A DNA stretch of 8,927 bases from positions 1-8,927 of the forward strand of contig JAEWNJ010000043.1 of assembly GCA_023392795.1 (NCBI GenBank), in the 5' to 3' direction. This DNA comes from Candidatus Cloacimonadota bacterium. GTDB lineage: Bacteria > Cloacimonadota > Cloacimonadia > Cloacimonadales > Cloacimonadaceae. The position numbers were made by a program, and so were the translations under genes. Below are positions 1-7,466 of this stretch, piece after piece (within the stretch, counting starts at the first letter, position 1; every line of letters starts with the position of its first letter). The notes under the pieces were generated by a model that saw only the letters and a list, made by a program, of their open reading frames with translations, did no database searches and had not been told where the DNA came from.

Positions 1-2
1 GT

Positions 3-1049
3 GGCGATGTTCACCTCAGTTGGGATACCCCCGTACCACCGATTGTGGTGGAAAACCTCAGCTGGGGCAGCACGGAATATGGCGGCGCATACGGTTATGG
101 AAGCCCCACGAGCTTCGATGTAGCCCAACGTTGGGACGATGCCGATCTGAATCAATACTACCAGGGCAATCTTACCCGCGTGATGATCTATCCCTGTCAT
201 GCGGATTGTGTCTATACGATCAAAGTGTGGAGAGGGGGTAATGAAATCAATCCCGGCACGCTGGTCTATTCTCAGGTATTAGCCAATCCTGTGATAAATG
301 ACTGGAATATAGTCATTTTACCACAGCCCATCCCCTTCCCAGAGAGCGGCGGGATCTGGATTGGCTATGGCATCTCGACCCAAGGTGGCTACCCGGTCGC
401 CTATGATACGGGGCCTGCCGTGGATAATAAAGGGAATATGATCTGCATCGCCGGTGGCTGGTCTTCAATGTTGTACTATGGAGCTCAGTTCGATTTTAAC
501 TGGTTGATCCAGGCTACGGTATCTTATACCGGCAGAAGCGGTGAAGAGATCCTCTCCCATGCCGGAGATTTGGAGCGAGATCTGATCGGATATAGATTGT
601 GGCGCTTTTTGGAGGGACAGGAGGAGACACCCGCGGCCTGGCTCTCGATCAGCCCAGAGACCGTAACAGGGAATACCTATGTAGATCCGGGATTTAGCGC
701 TCTACCATCGCAGACATATAAATGGGCGGTGAGGGCCGAATACACATCCTCAGCCACATCCCCCGCCGCACTCTCCAATCCTTTGCTACAGGGTGTGATA
801 GCTCCGATGAGCCCCCTGGTGAGCATAGCACCGGTCGTTAGCGGCGTGCGCATCTCCTGGTCGCCGGTGCAAACGGATGTCCACGGATCCCCCATCTCGC
901 GGGTTCAATACAGGATTTATGCCCATGATGAGCCGGATTTCCCCTCCGATAGCGCGCATCTGATCGGTACCACCAGAGATAGTCACTTCGTTCATTCAGG
1001 GGGTTCTGAAAGGATGTTTTACACCGTGCGCGCCTACACCAGTCCCTGA
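3..1049 (+). CDS. Modular secreted/surface protein with fibronectin type III domains (5' end outside window)
   Basis: The frame is open from the left edge, so this is the C-terminal 348 residues of a longer protein. The GTG at 45 is an internal valine codon, because coding sequence typical of an Fn3 strand (VHLSWD) lies before it. Visible parts in order: the end of one Fn3-like unit (3-44); an aromatic- and glycine-rich beta domain (about 45-530) resembling jelly-roll modules of Cloacimonadota/Bacteroidetes secreted proteins; one Fn3 unit (about 560-790, with GYRLWRF and a YKWAVRAEY strand); and a last Fn3 unit (about 800-1046, with VRISWSPV, VQYRIYA and FYTVRAYTSP). It ends at TGA 1047-1049 straight after the last Fn3 strand. 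No C-terminal sorting domain is seen, unlike the secreted protein at 3233. The role is probably extracellular binding or scaffolding; no catalytic motif is visible. The signal peptide, if present, is outside the window. Confidence 0.8.
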   Translation, partial: GDVHLSWDTPVPPIVVENLSWGSTEYGGAYGYGSPTSFDVAQRWDDADLNQYYQGNLTRVMIYPCHADCVYTIKVWRGGNEINPGTLVYSQVLANPVINDWNIVILPQPIPFPESGGIWIGYGISTQGGYPVAYDTGPAVDNKGNMICIAGGWSSMLYYGAQFDFNWLIQATVSYTGRSGEEILSHAGDLERDLIGYRLWRFLEGQEETPAAWLSISPETVTGNTYVDPGFSALPSQTYKWAVRAEYTSSATSPAALSNPLLQGVIAPMSPLVSIAPVVSGVRISWSPVQTDVHGSPISRVQYRIYAHDEPDFPSDSAHLIGTTRDSHFVHSGGSERMFYTVRAYTSP

Positions 1050-1065
1050 CGAGTATGGAAAAGCG

Positions 1066-1160
1066 AAGCTCCCAATCCTGGAAATTACCGGAGAGCTTAT
1101 TGTCTTACCGCCTTGTCGGGTTAATCTATCCTTAGCTGAAAGACAATGTAACCCGGGGAG
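1066..1160 (+). promoter_or_regulatory. Possible structured leader RNA ending on the ovoA ribosome binding site
   Basis: Three perfect inverted repeats fill this short gap. AAGCTC (1066-1071) pairs with GAGCTT (1093-1098), and two more C-G pairs can form across a bulged A. ATTGTCTT (1099-1106) pairs with AAGACAAT (1140-1147). CGGGTTA (1117-1123) pairs with TAACCCG (1149-1155). The second and third pairs interleave, which allows either a pseudoknot or two mutually exclusive hairpins. The last arm touches the Shine-Dalgarno GGGGAG (1155-1160). No U tract follows any stem, so an intrinsic terminator is unlikely. I recognise no known riboswitch class. The structure is read by eye from complementarity; regulation is inferred. 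Confidence 0.35.
1155..1160 (+). promoter_or_regulatory. Ribosome binding site of ovoA
   Basis: GGGGAG precedes two adjacent in-frame ATG codons at 1164 and 1167. The gap is 3 bases to the first and 6 to the second. Spacing therefore favours 1167 as the codon actually used, though the difference is one methionine. Confidence 0.6.
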
Positions 1161-1163
1161 AAT

Positions 1164-3251
1164 ATGATGGAAGAGCTGAAAAAGCAGAAGACCCTGATCC
1201 TGAACGATAAAGACGCTAACGCCCTGCGCGAAAAGGTGCGGCGTTACTTTCATGCCACCTATAGCATCGACGAAAAGCTGTATGAACTGCTGGCGGACGA
1301 CGCTGCCTTTTACCTGAGGCCCGATCCCCTGCGGCACCCCCTGGTCTTTTATCTGGGGCATACCGCTGTGTTTTATATCAATAAACTCAATATCGCCGGG
1401 ATCATCTCAGAGCGGATCAATCCGGCTTTTGAATCGATGTTTGCCGTGGGTGTGGACGAAATGAGCTGGGACGATCTGAATGACGCGCATTATGACTGGC
1501 CTGCCATCCCCAGGGTAAGGGAATATCGCGATCAAGTGCGCCACTTCGTGGATGATCTGATCTCCAAGCTTCCTGCTCCCGAGGGCGGCATCACCTGGGA
1601 TAGCCCCTGGTGGGCAGTGATAATGGGCATCGAGCATGAAAGGATACATCTGGAGACATCGTCCGTCCTGATCCGACAGATGCCACTCCAGCGTGTGCGT
1701 TCCATGGATTTCTGGAATATCTGTGAAGATAGCGGCACGGCTCCCCAGAATGAGCTGCTGCCGGTGAAGGGAAAAGAGATTGTGCTGGGTAAGGACTATA
1801 CAGATCCGCTGTATGGCTGGGACAACGAGTATGGCAAAAAGAGCTACCATGTTCAGGACTTTCAGGCATCACGCTTTTTGGTTTCCAATGCCGAGTACAA
1901 GCAGTTCATCGATGCTGGCGGATATAACGCTCAAGAGTACTGGACTCCCGAGGGATGGGCATGGAAAAGCTATGAGAAGGCAAAGCATCCCCGCTTTTGG
2001 GCGATAGGAGAAGAAGGTGAATACTTCCTGCGCACGATAGCCGCCCTGGTTCCCATGCCCTGGAATCACCCCGTGGAAGTGAACTATCTGGAGGCCAAGG
2101 CCTTTTGCAATTGGAAGGCAAAGATGACGGGACTGCCCATCCGCATGCCCACTGAGGCGGAGTGGTACGCAATCCGCGATGGCCATTTGGATACCGATCT
2201 GCCGTATTGGGACAAGGCTCCGGGCAATATCAACCTGGAATACTGGGCATCCGCCTGTCCCGTTGATCGCTTCGCTTTTGGCGAGTTTTATGACATCATT
2301 GGAAACGTGTGGCAGTGGACAGAGACTCCCATTGCCGCGTTCCCGGGCTTCAAGATCCACCCTTATTACGACGATTTCAGCGTTCCGACCTTTGATACCC
2401 GCCACAATCTGATCAAGGGCGGCAGCTTCATCTCCACAGGCAATGAAGCTATCCGCGATTCCCGGTATGCCTTTCGCCGTCACTTCTATCAACATGCCGG
2501 ATTCCGGTATATCAGCAGCCCCGCGCTGGTGGAGGCTGAAGACAATCTCTATGAGGATGACCCCTCCATTGTCCCGTTCTGCGATCTGGATTGGGGATCG
2601 GACTTTGCTCTTTGGCTGATCGACAGCTTCCGGGATCTGCTTCCTGACCAAATGGGCGGAAATGCCCTGAATCTCGGCTGCAAAACCGGAAGGGTCAGCT
2701 TTGAACTTGCCCGGTACTTTGCCCACGTATCCGGTCTGGACAGCACAGCCCGCATCATCCAATTGGCAGCGCGCATCAAGGAAGAAGGGTTCATCCGTTA
2801 CATCGAGCAGGAAGAGGGAGAAATCACAGCCATAGCGGAGCATTCCCTCAAAGAGAAGGAACTGCAGGACTATGCAGCCCGAGTGGAATTCTGGCAGGCG
2901 GATAGCTCCAATCTGGCCCCCAAGTATGATGGCTACGACTTCGTGCTGGCGCTGAATACCCTGGAAGAAACTATCGATCCCTCTCGCTTTCTCAGTATCA
3001 TCCCAGAGCGGATGAAGAGCGGAGCCTACCTGGTGATAGCCGACGCCTTTCTCTTTAAGGCGGCACCCCCCCCAGCCAGTATCCGTAAAGCTGGAGAACC
3101 ATACCGTAGCTGGGATTGGCTAAAGGAAAGTATGGTAGCAGATTTTGAATTGGTGGCTGAACCCAAAGACGTATGGCAGCCCCTTCGTCAGAGCAACAGG
3201 TTGTATCACAGCCGGTTATTACAGGTAAGTGTATGGCGCAAAAAGCATTGA
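1164..3251 (+). CDS. ovoA: OvoA: 5-histidylcysteine sulfoxide synthase with C-terminal methyltransferase domain
   Basis: OvoA is a non-haem iron enzyme that joins cysteine to histidine with O2 to form 5-histidylcysteine sulfoxide, the first step of ovothiol synthesis; the C-terminal domain methylates the 5-thiohistidine imidazole. The 695-residue length fits the three-domain family. Residues about 25-180 are the DinB-like domain, with candidate iron ligands H66 (in GHTAVF) and H158/H162 (HERIHLE, the HX3HXE motif) and the family stretch FESMFAVGVDEMSWDDL. Residues about 200-450 are the formylglycine-generating-enzyme-like (sulfatase-modifying) domain, with RMPTEAEW, GNVWQWTE, KGGSFISTGNE and HAGFRYI. 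Residues about 475-693 are a SAM methyltransferase with motif I LNLGCKTG (503-510). The next gene starts inside its last 19 bases. OvoB, the PLP-dependent lyase of the next step, is not in the window. The methyltransferase end looks more divergent than the synthase part. EgtB is excluded by the OvoA-type N-terminus and the fused methyltransferase. Confidence 0.95.
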   Translation: MMEELKKQKTLILNDKDANALREKVRRYFHATYSIDEKLYELLADDAAFYLRPDPLRHPLVFYLGHTAVFYINKLNIAGIISERINPAFESMFAVGVDEMSWDDLNDAHYDWPAIPRVREYRDQVRHFVDDLISKLPAPEGGITWDSPWWAVIMGIEHERIHLETSSVLIRQMPLQRVRSMDFWNICEDSGTAPQNELLPVKGKEIVLGKDYTDPLYGWDNEYGKKSYHVQDFQASRFLVSNAEYKQFIDAGGYNAQEYWTPEGWAWKSYEKAKHPRFWAIGEEGEYFLRTIAALVPMPWNHPVEVNYLEAKAFCNWKAKMTGLPIRMPTEAEWYAIRDGHLDTDLPYWDKAPGNINLEYWASACPVDRFAFGEFYDIIGNVWQWTETPIAAFPGFKIHPYYDDFSVPTFDTRHNLIKGGSFISTGNEAIRDSRYAFRRHFYQHAGFRYISSPALVEAEDNLYEDDPSIVPFCDLDWGSDFALWLIDSFRDLLPDQMGGNALNLGCKTGRVSFELARYFAHVSGLDSTARIIQLAARIKEEGFIRYIEQEEGEITAIAEHSLKEKELQDYAARVEFWQADSSNLAPKYDGYDFVLALNTLEETIDPSRFLSIIPERMKSGAYLVIADAFLFKAAPPPASIRKAGEPYRSWDWLKESMVADFELVAEPKDVWQPLRQSNRLYHSRLLQVSVWRKKH
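3223..3226 (+). promoter_or_regulatory. Ribosome binding site of the cleaved-adhesin gene, inside ovoA
   Basis: AGGT lies six bases before the ATG at 3233, within the last codons of ovoA. It supports 3233 over a GTG further upstream at 3173, and suggests translational coupling to ovoA. Confidence 0.45.
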
Positions 3252-4921
3252 TCTACCTGATGCTGTTCCTCCCGCTATTGGTAGTGGCACAAACCATCAC
3301 CATTGGCAATGGAGGTGTGCTGCATCAGGGTTTGCCGCTGGAGCCATTAGCGCGTTTTTCTTACTCCCAACAGCTTTTTTACGCTGCCGAGATTGACCAC
3401 AGTGGCAGCATCACTCACCTCGGCTTCAATTACAATATCAATAGCAACGTGTTTTACGAAGCCAATAAGCATCTCAGCATCTATATGGGACACAGCGTTT
3501 TGAACACGCTAGAGGATTGGGTGAGCATCCAGAGTATGGTGAATGTCTATGATGGCGTACTGAGCCTGGATAGCTTTGATGCGGGGCTTCCCGGCAGCGG
3601 TTGGCTGATGATCCCCTTACAGACGCCATTTAACTATGATAACCTATACAATCTGATCATTGCCGTGGATGAAAATAGCGACGCCTCTGGCAATACTGCT
3701 GACGATTTCTTTTGCCGCTCAGTTACCGGATCCAGGGCTATCCAATGCCAAAGCCCCACCGTGAATCCCGATCCGCTGAATCCCGCTCTCCCCGCCACGC
3801 AAAAAGAGCATTTGAGCAACATCCGCCTGGTCTTTTCGGGATCACCGGACGGTCCGCAAAACCTGCATGGTTCATACGTTGATGGCACTGTACAACTGGG
3901 CTGGGATGCCTCATCTGCGCCCAATCTGGCCGCCTACCGGATCCTGCGCAACGGCAGCTTCCTGGCGGAAAGCACTACAAACAGCTATACTGATTCAGAT
4001 GTATCCCCCGGCAACACTTATCATTACCTCGTGCAGATCCGCTATCAGGACGGCAGCATATCCGGTTCCTCAAATAGTGTTTCCGTCGCCATCCCTGAAG
4101 AAGGCACGATTTATCTCATCTCGGAGAGTTTTGAAGCTTGCACTGCCTTCAGTGGGAACGTTCCCGGCTGGCAAAATCTGGATCTGGATGCTTCCCTCAC
4201 CTGGGGTTGGGATACCATCGATTTCCCCGGCGAAGGCGATGCTATGGGCTGGCTGGTCTTTGTCCCCAATCAATGCGATCCCCCGCTCACCGAGATCAGC
4301 GCTCACTCCGGCACCAAGATGCTGATGGCCACTGCGAGCATGACCCCGCCCAATAACGACTGGATGATCTCTCCCTATCTGCATTTGGGACAGAATGCCC
4401 AATTGACCTTCTGGGCACGTTCTCTCACCGCAGCTTATGGTCTGGAGCGGCTCAGGGTGTTGATTTCTCCCGCCTGCAGCAACCCCGATTCCTTCAAGGC
4501 CCTGCACTCCGAGAATTTCCTGGCGGTTCCATCGAGCTGGACCGAGTATAACTTCGATCTCAGCCAATACGCGGATCAAGACGTCTGGCTGGCGTTAAAC
4601 TGTGTTTCCCTGGATGCCTTTGCCCTGTTTATCGATGATCTGTTACTTACCAGTGAAGGTGGCCATCTGGATGCCACTGACGACCTTATCCCCCCACCCA
4701 AAGTGCTTAGTTATCCAAATCCCGCCCGCAAGAGCTTCACTTTGGTAGCGGACAACTTCTTTGCAGCAGACATTTACAACCTCAAAGGGCAAAGGCTGCA
4801 CCGGATAAAAGGGGTCAAACGCTTTGACAGCTCCGCCCTGACACTTCCCGCGGGGCTATATCTGATTCGCGTGAAAGATGGGGACAAAAGCTATACCATC
4901 AAACAGGTGGTTTTGCCCTGA
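3233..4921 (+). CDS. Secreted cleaved-adhesin/Fn3 protein with T9SS type A sorting domain
   Basis: The ATG at 3233 is chosen because a signal peptide starts there (MAQKALIYLMLFLPLLVVAQ, cut near residue 20) and AGGT precedes it. Of 562 residues, about 21-203 form a beta-rich domain common in secreted Cloacimonadota proteins. Residues 206-288 are an Fn3 domain (VQLGWDASSAPNLAAYRILR). Residues about 294-472 match the cleaved-adhesin/choice-of-anchor-J jelly roll: SESFE at the start, PGWQNLD, NNDWMISPYLHL, LTFWAR and FIDDLLL at the end. Residues about 490-562 are a T9SS type A sorting domain: YPNPARKSFTL, DIYNLKGQRL, LPAGLYLIRV and a final KQVVLP. The protein is expected to cross the inner membrane by Sec, cross the outer membrane by T9SS, and be anchored or released at the surface. 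Cleaved-adhesin domains occur in gingipain haemagglutinin regions and in many binding proteins; the ligand here is unknown. It overlaps ovoA by 19 bases and its TGA abuts the helicase ATG. Confidence 0.88.
   Translation: MAQKALIYLMLFLPLLVVAQTITIGNGGVLHQGLPLEPLARFSYSQQLFYAAEIDHSGSITHLGFNYNINSNVFYEANKHLSIYMGHSVLNTLEDWVSIQSMVNVYDGVLSLDSFDAGLPGSGWLMIPLQTPFNYDNLYNLIIAVDENSDASGNTADDFFCRSVTGSRAIQCQSPTVNPDPLNPALPATQKEHLSNIRLVFSGSPDGPQNLHGSYVDGTVQLGWDASSAPNLAAYRILRNGSFLAESTTNSYTDSDVSPGNTYHYLVQIRYQDGSISGSSNSVSVAIPEEGTIYLISESFEACTAFSGNVPGWQNLDLDASLTWGWDTIDFPGEGDAMGWLVFVPNQCDPPLTEISAHSGTKMLMATASMTPPNNDWMISPYLHLGQNAQLTFWARSLTAAYGLERLRVLISPACSNPDSFKALHSENFLAVPSSWTEYNFDLSQYADQDVWLALNCVSLDAFALFIDDLLLTSEGGHLDATDDLIPPPKVLSYPNPARKSFTLVADNFFAADIYNLKGQRLHRIKGVKRFDSSALTLPAGLYLIRVKDGDKSYTIKQVVLP
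4905..4910 (+). promoter_or_regulatory. Probable ribosome binding site of the helicase gene
   Basis: AGGTGG lies 11 bases before ATG 4922, inside the last codons of the preceding gene. The spacing is long, and the stop and start codons are directly adjacent (TGA 4919-4921, ATG 4922-4924), so re-initiation by ribosomes finishing the upstream gene is also plausible. Confidence 0.35.
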
Positions 4922-7414
4922 ATGAGCGGCGTAGAGGACTATCTTGAGCGCTTGCTGGAGGATAAGCGTTACGCGCAAAACATTGTCTCCACCTCCATCA
5001 AAGAGGCGCGCGACGCTGAGTATCGCGACTTCCCGTCAGGCTTAAATCCCGCTCTGATCACTCTATCCCAGAGCCTTGGCCTGAGCAGGCTTTATGCGCA
5101 TCAAGCAGAAGCAATCACACTCGCGCTGAAGGGCAAAAGCCTGGTTCTGAGTACAGGGGTGGCCAGTGGCAAAAGTCTATGCTACCAATTGCCGATCCTA
5201 CACAGCCTGCTGGAGGATCCCAGACAACGTGCACTAATGCTCTACCCCACAAAAGCGCTGGCGCAGGATCAAGCCCACAAGCTCAGCGAAATGGCAAACC
5301 TTTTGTATAAACAGAGCAAAGTGAAGATTCTCAGCGGCATTTATGATGGCGACACCCCCACTTCCGACCGCTCACGCATCAGAGGCAAAGCGCAGATCAT
5401 ATTTAGCAATCCGGATATGTTGCACATGGGCATATTGCCTCATCACAGCATGTGGACCGCCTTTCTTTCCCATTTGAGATACGTGGTGATCGACGAAGTG
5501 CATTATTACCGCGGCGTATTCGGTTCGCATTTTGCCAATGTGATCCGTCGCCTGAAGCGGATCTGCAAAGTGTATGGCGTAAGGCCGGTATTTATCTGTA
5601 CTTCAGCCACCCTGGCCAATGCGCGTGAAATGGTGGAAGAGCTTTTGGGCGAGGAACTTATCCTCATCGATCATGATGCGTCCCCTGCGGGCAAAAGGAT
5701 CAATCTCATCTACAATCCCCCGCTGGTGGATGCTGATCTGGGCATCAGGCGCGGCAGCATCGCGGAATCCGCCTCCCTGGCCCGTCTGCTGCTGCGATAT
5801 CCCCTGCAGGGCATAGTCTTTTCCGTCACCCGGCGCAGTGTGGAAATGCTCTTGCTTTCCGTGGGCGAAAACGCAAAAGACAGCGTGGCCAGCTATCGTA
5901 GCGGATATCTACCCTCAGAGCGGCGTCAGATCGAATCGGCGCTGCGTGAGGGAAATCTGCGCATCGTGATCTCCACCAATGCGCTGGAGCTGGGGATCGA
6001 TATCGGCTCTCTGGATGTGGCGATCATAAACGGCTACCCAGGCAGCATCTCTGCTGTGCGTCAGGAAGCAGGCAGAGCCGGACGCAAGGCCAATAGCGCG
6101 CTCTGTGTTCTGCTGGCTGCGGCAAATCCCCTGGATCAATACATCTGCCGCCATCCAGAGTACCTTTGGGACAATAATCCCGAACACGCTCTGATCGATC
6201 CTGATAACATGGAAATCCTGCTCAAACACCTACATTGCTCGATCAGCGAATTGGCAATGCGGGACGACGAAGATTTTGGCACGCTCAAGGCCGTAGCGCT
6301 TTGGGGTTATCTCTCCATCCTGGAAGAAGATGGCAAGATCCGCAAGATAGGCAACAAGTATGTGGGCATCCTGGATAGCTATCCCGCAGCGGAAGTATCT
6401 CTGCGCAACACCAGCAGCCAGTATCAGATCATGGCAGAGGGCGAATGCATCGCCTATGTGGATGAGGCCAGTTCGCAGTGGATGACCCATCCCGGAGCGA
6501 TCTATCTTCATAGCGGGGAAAGCTGGATCGTGGACAAGCTGGACGCCCAGAGAAAGCTGGTGGAAGTATCTCAGATCAATGCGGATTACTATACCCAATC
6601 CATCCAGGAAAACGAGATCTCTCTGGAGGAATTGCTGGACGCCAAAAGCCTGGCTCAAGGCAAGAAGTATATGGGCCGTGTGCATGTCCACACCACAGTA
6701 ACGGGCTTCAAAAAGATCCGCTTTGGCAATCTGGAACTGCTTGGGGTACAAGAGCTCGACCTACCTACCCGAACTCTTGATACCGTCGCCTGGTGGCTGG
6801 CTCTATCGCCTTCTGCGGTGGAGAATATCCGCCGGAAGGGACTGTGGAATAGCGATCCCAATGATTATGGCAAGGATTGGCCCAGACTAAGGCAGAAGAT
6901 CAGAGAGCGAGACGGCTTCGCCTGCTCATCCTGCCAAAAGAAGGAAAACGGCAATGCCTTTGATGTACACCACGTGATCCCCTTCAAAAAGTTCGCTTCG
7001 GTGGAAGAGGCTAACAGCCCCGAAAACCTGGTGACCCTATGCCCCCGCTGTCACCACTTGGCAGAGCAGCAAGTCCGCATCCAGAGCGGCATCGCCGGCC
7101 TGGCTTTTCTCCTGTGGAATCTGGCGCCTTTCTTTGTGATGTGCGATCCCAGCAATCTGGGCAGACACAGCGAGATCGATTCGGATCTGGCAGAGGGAAA
7201 TCCCATCATCGCGCTCTTTGACATGGTCCCCGGCGGCATCGGCCTGGCCAAAAAGATCTATCAAATCCAGGACAAGATCCTGAGGGCAGCTTATGAACAG
7301 GTGAGTACCTGCAATTGCGAATCCGGCTGCCCGGCTTGCGTAGGCCCCGCTTCAGAAAATGGCGAGGGCGCCAAAGTTCACGCCAAAGCGATCCTGGAAG
7401 AGCTGCTGAGATAG
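4922..7414 (+). CDS. MrfA/YprA-like DEAD/DEAH-box helicase with HNH nuclease module inserted in the DUF1998 region
   Basis: This is an 830-residue superfamily 2 helicase. Motifs: LYAHQAEAI (57-65), Walker A STGVASGKS (77-85), YPTKALAQDQ (108-117), DEVH (191-194) followed by the family stretch YYRGVFGSH, TSAT (227-230), IVFSVTRR (298-305), STNALELGIDIG (351-362) and QEAGRAGRK (381-389). The C-terminus carries the MrfA-type zinc cysteines C797, C799, C803 and C806. In Bacillus subtilis MrfA (YprA) is a 3'-5' DNA helicase that acts with the exonuclease MrfB in repair of mitomycin C damage. Here residues about 653-715 form an HNH module (C668/C671, DVHH at 681-684, N702, C707/C710, H711) between TVAWWLALS and LAPFFVMCDP, two parts of DUF1998. 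MrfA is about 750 residues, so the extra length fits the insertion. No mrfB is visible. DNA repair is the likely role; a defence role is possible. A 52-base convergent gap follows, without a clear terminator. Confidence 0.9.
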   Translation: MSGVEDYLERLLEDKRYAQNIVSTSIKEARDAEYRDFPSGLNPALITLSQSLGLSRLYAHQAEAITLALKGKSLVLSTGVASGKSLCYQLPILHSLLEDPRQRALMLYPTKALAQDQAHKLSEMANLLYKQSKVKILSGIYDGDTPTSDRSRIRGKAQIIFSNPDMLHMGILPHHSMWTAFLSHLRYVVIDEVHYYRGVFGSHFANVIRRLKRICKVYGVRPVFICTSATLANAREMVEELLGEELILIDHDASPAGKRINLIYNPPLVDADLGIRRGSIAESASLARLLLRYPLQGIVFSVTRRSVEMLLLSVGENAKDSVASYRSGYLPSERRQIESALREGNLRIVISTNALELGIDIGSLDVAIINGYPGSISAVRQEAGRAGRKANSALCVLLAAANPLDQYICRHPEYLWDNNPEHALIDPDNMEILLKHLHCSISELAMRDDEDFGTLKAVALWGYLSILEEDGKIRKIGNKYVGILDSYPAAEVSLRNTSSQYQIMAEGECIAYVDEASSQWMTHPGAIYLHSGESWIVDKLDAQRKLVEVSQINADYYTQSIQENEISLEELLDAKSLAQGKKYMGRVHVHTTVTGFKKIRFGNLELLGVQELDLPTRTLDTVAWWLALSPSAVENIRRKGLWNSDPNDYGKDWPRLRQKIRERDGFACSSCQKKENGNAFDVHHVIPFKKFASVEEANSPENLVTLCPRCHHLAEQQVRIQSGIAGLAFLLWNLAPFFVMCDPSNLGRHSEIDSDLAEGNPIIALFDMVPGGIGLAKKIYQIQDKILRAAYEQVSTCNCESGCPACVGPASENGEGAKVHAKAILEELLR
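6878..7066 (+). other. HNH endonuclease module inside the helicase gene
   Basis: The encoded residues about 653-715 read as a complete zinc-type HNH domain: a WPRLRQKIRERDGFAC lead-in, CxxC (C668, C671), the DVHH core with H683/H684, NLVTLCPRCHH with the second CxxC (C707, C710), and a closing LAEQQ. The core His and Asn and all four zinc cysteines are present, so the module is predicted to be catalytically competent. The reading frame runs through without interruption, so this is a domain insertion and not a separate gene. Confidence 0.85.
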
Positions 7415-7466
7415 TGGAATATTGACCATATCCGTATAGGTTCCATTGTCAACGTTGCCAAGTACA

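Noticed and set aside
45..47. GTG 45 as the true start of the first gene
   Set aside because: The frame is open to the window edge and the residues before it look like an Fn3 strand, so the codon is internal.
1099..1130. Sigma70-like promoter in front of ovoA (TTGTCT with TAATCT)
   Set aside because: The spacing is near 16 but the -10 match is poor (3 of 6), so I do not call it.
1869..2843. Long open frame antisense to ovoA (324 codons)
   Set aside because: It lies wholly opposite the well-supported OvoA coding sequence, shows no recognisable domain, and is explained by ovoA codon bias.
3173..3232. Upstream GTG start for the cleaved-adhesin gene
   Set aside because: It would add 20 residues in front of a clear signal peptide and lengthen the overlap with ovoA; ATG 3233 has a better-placed ribosome binding site.
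7415..7466. Bidirectional terminator between the convergent genes
   Set aside because: Only a 5-bp TTGAC/GTCAA pairing with a large loop and no flanking A/T tracts was found.
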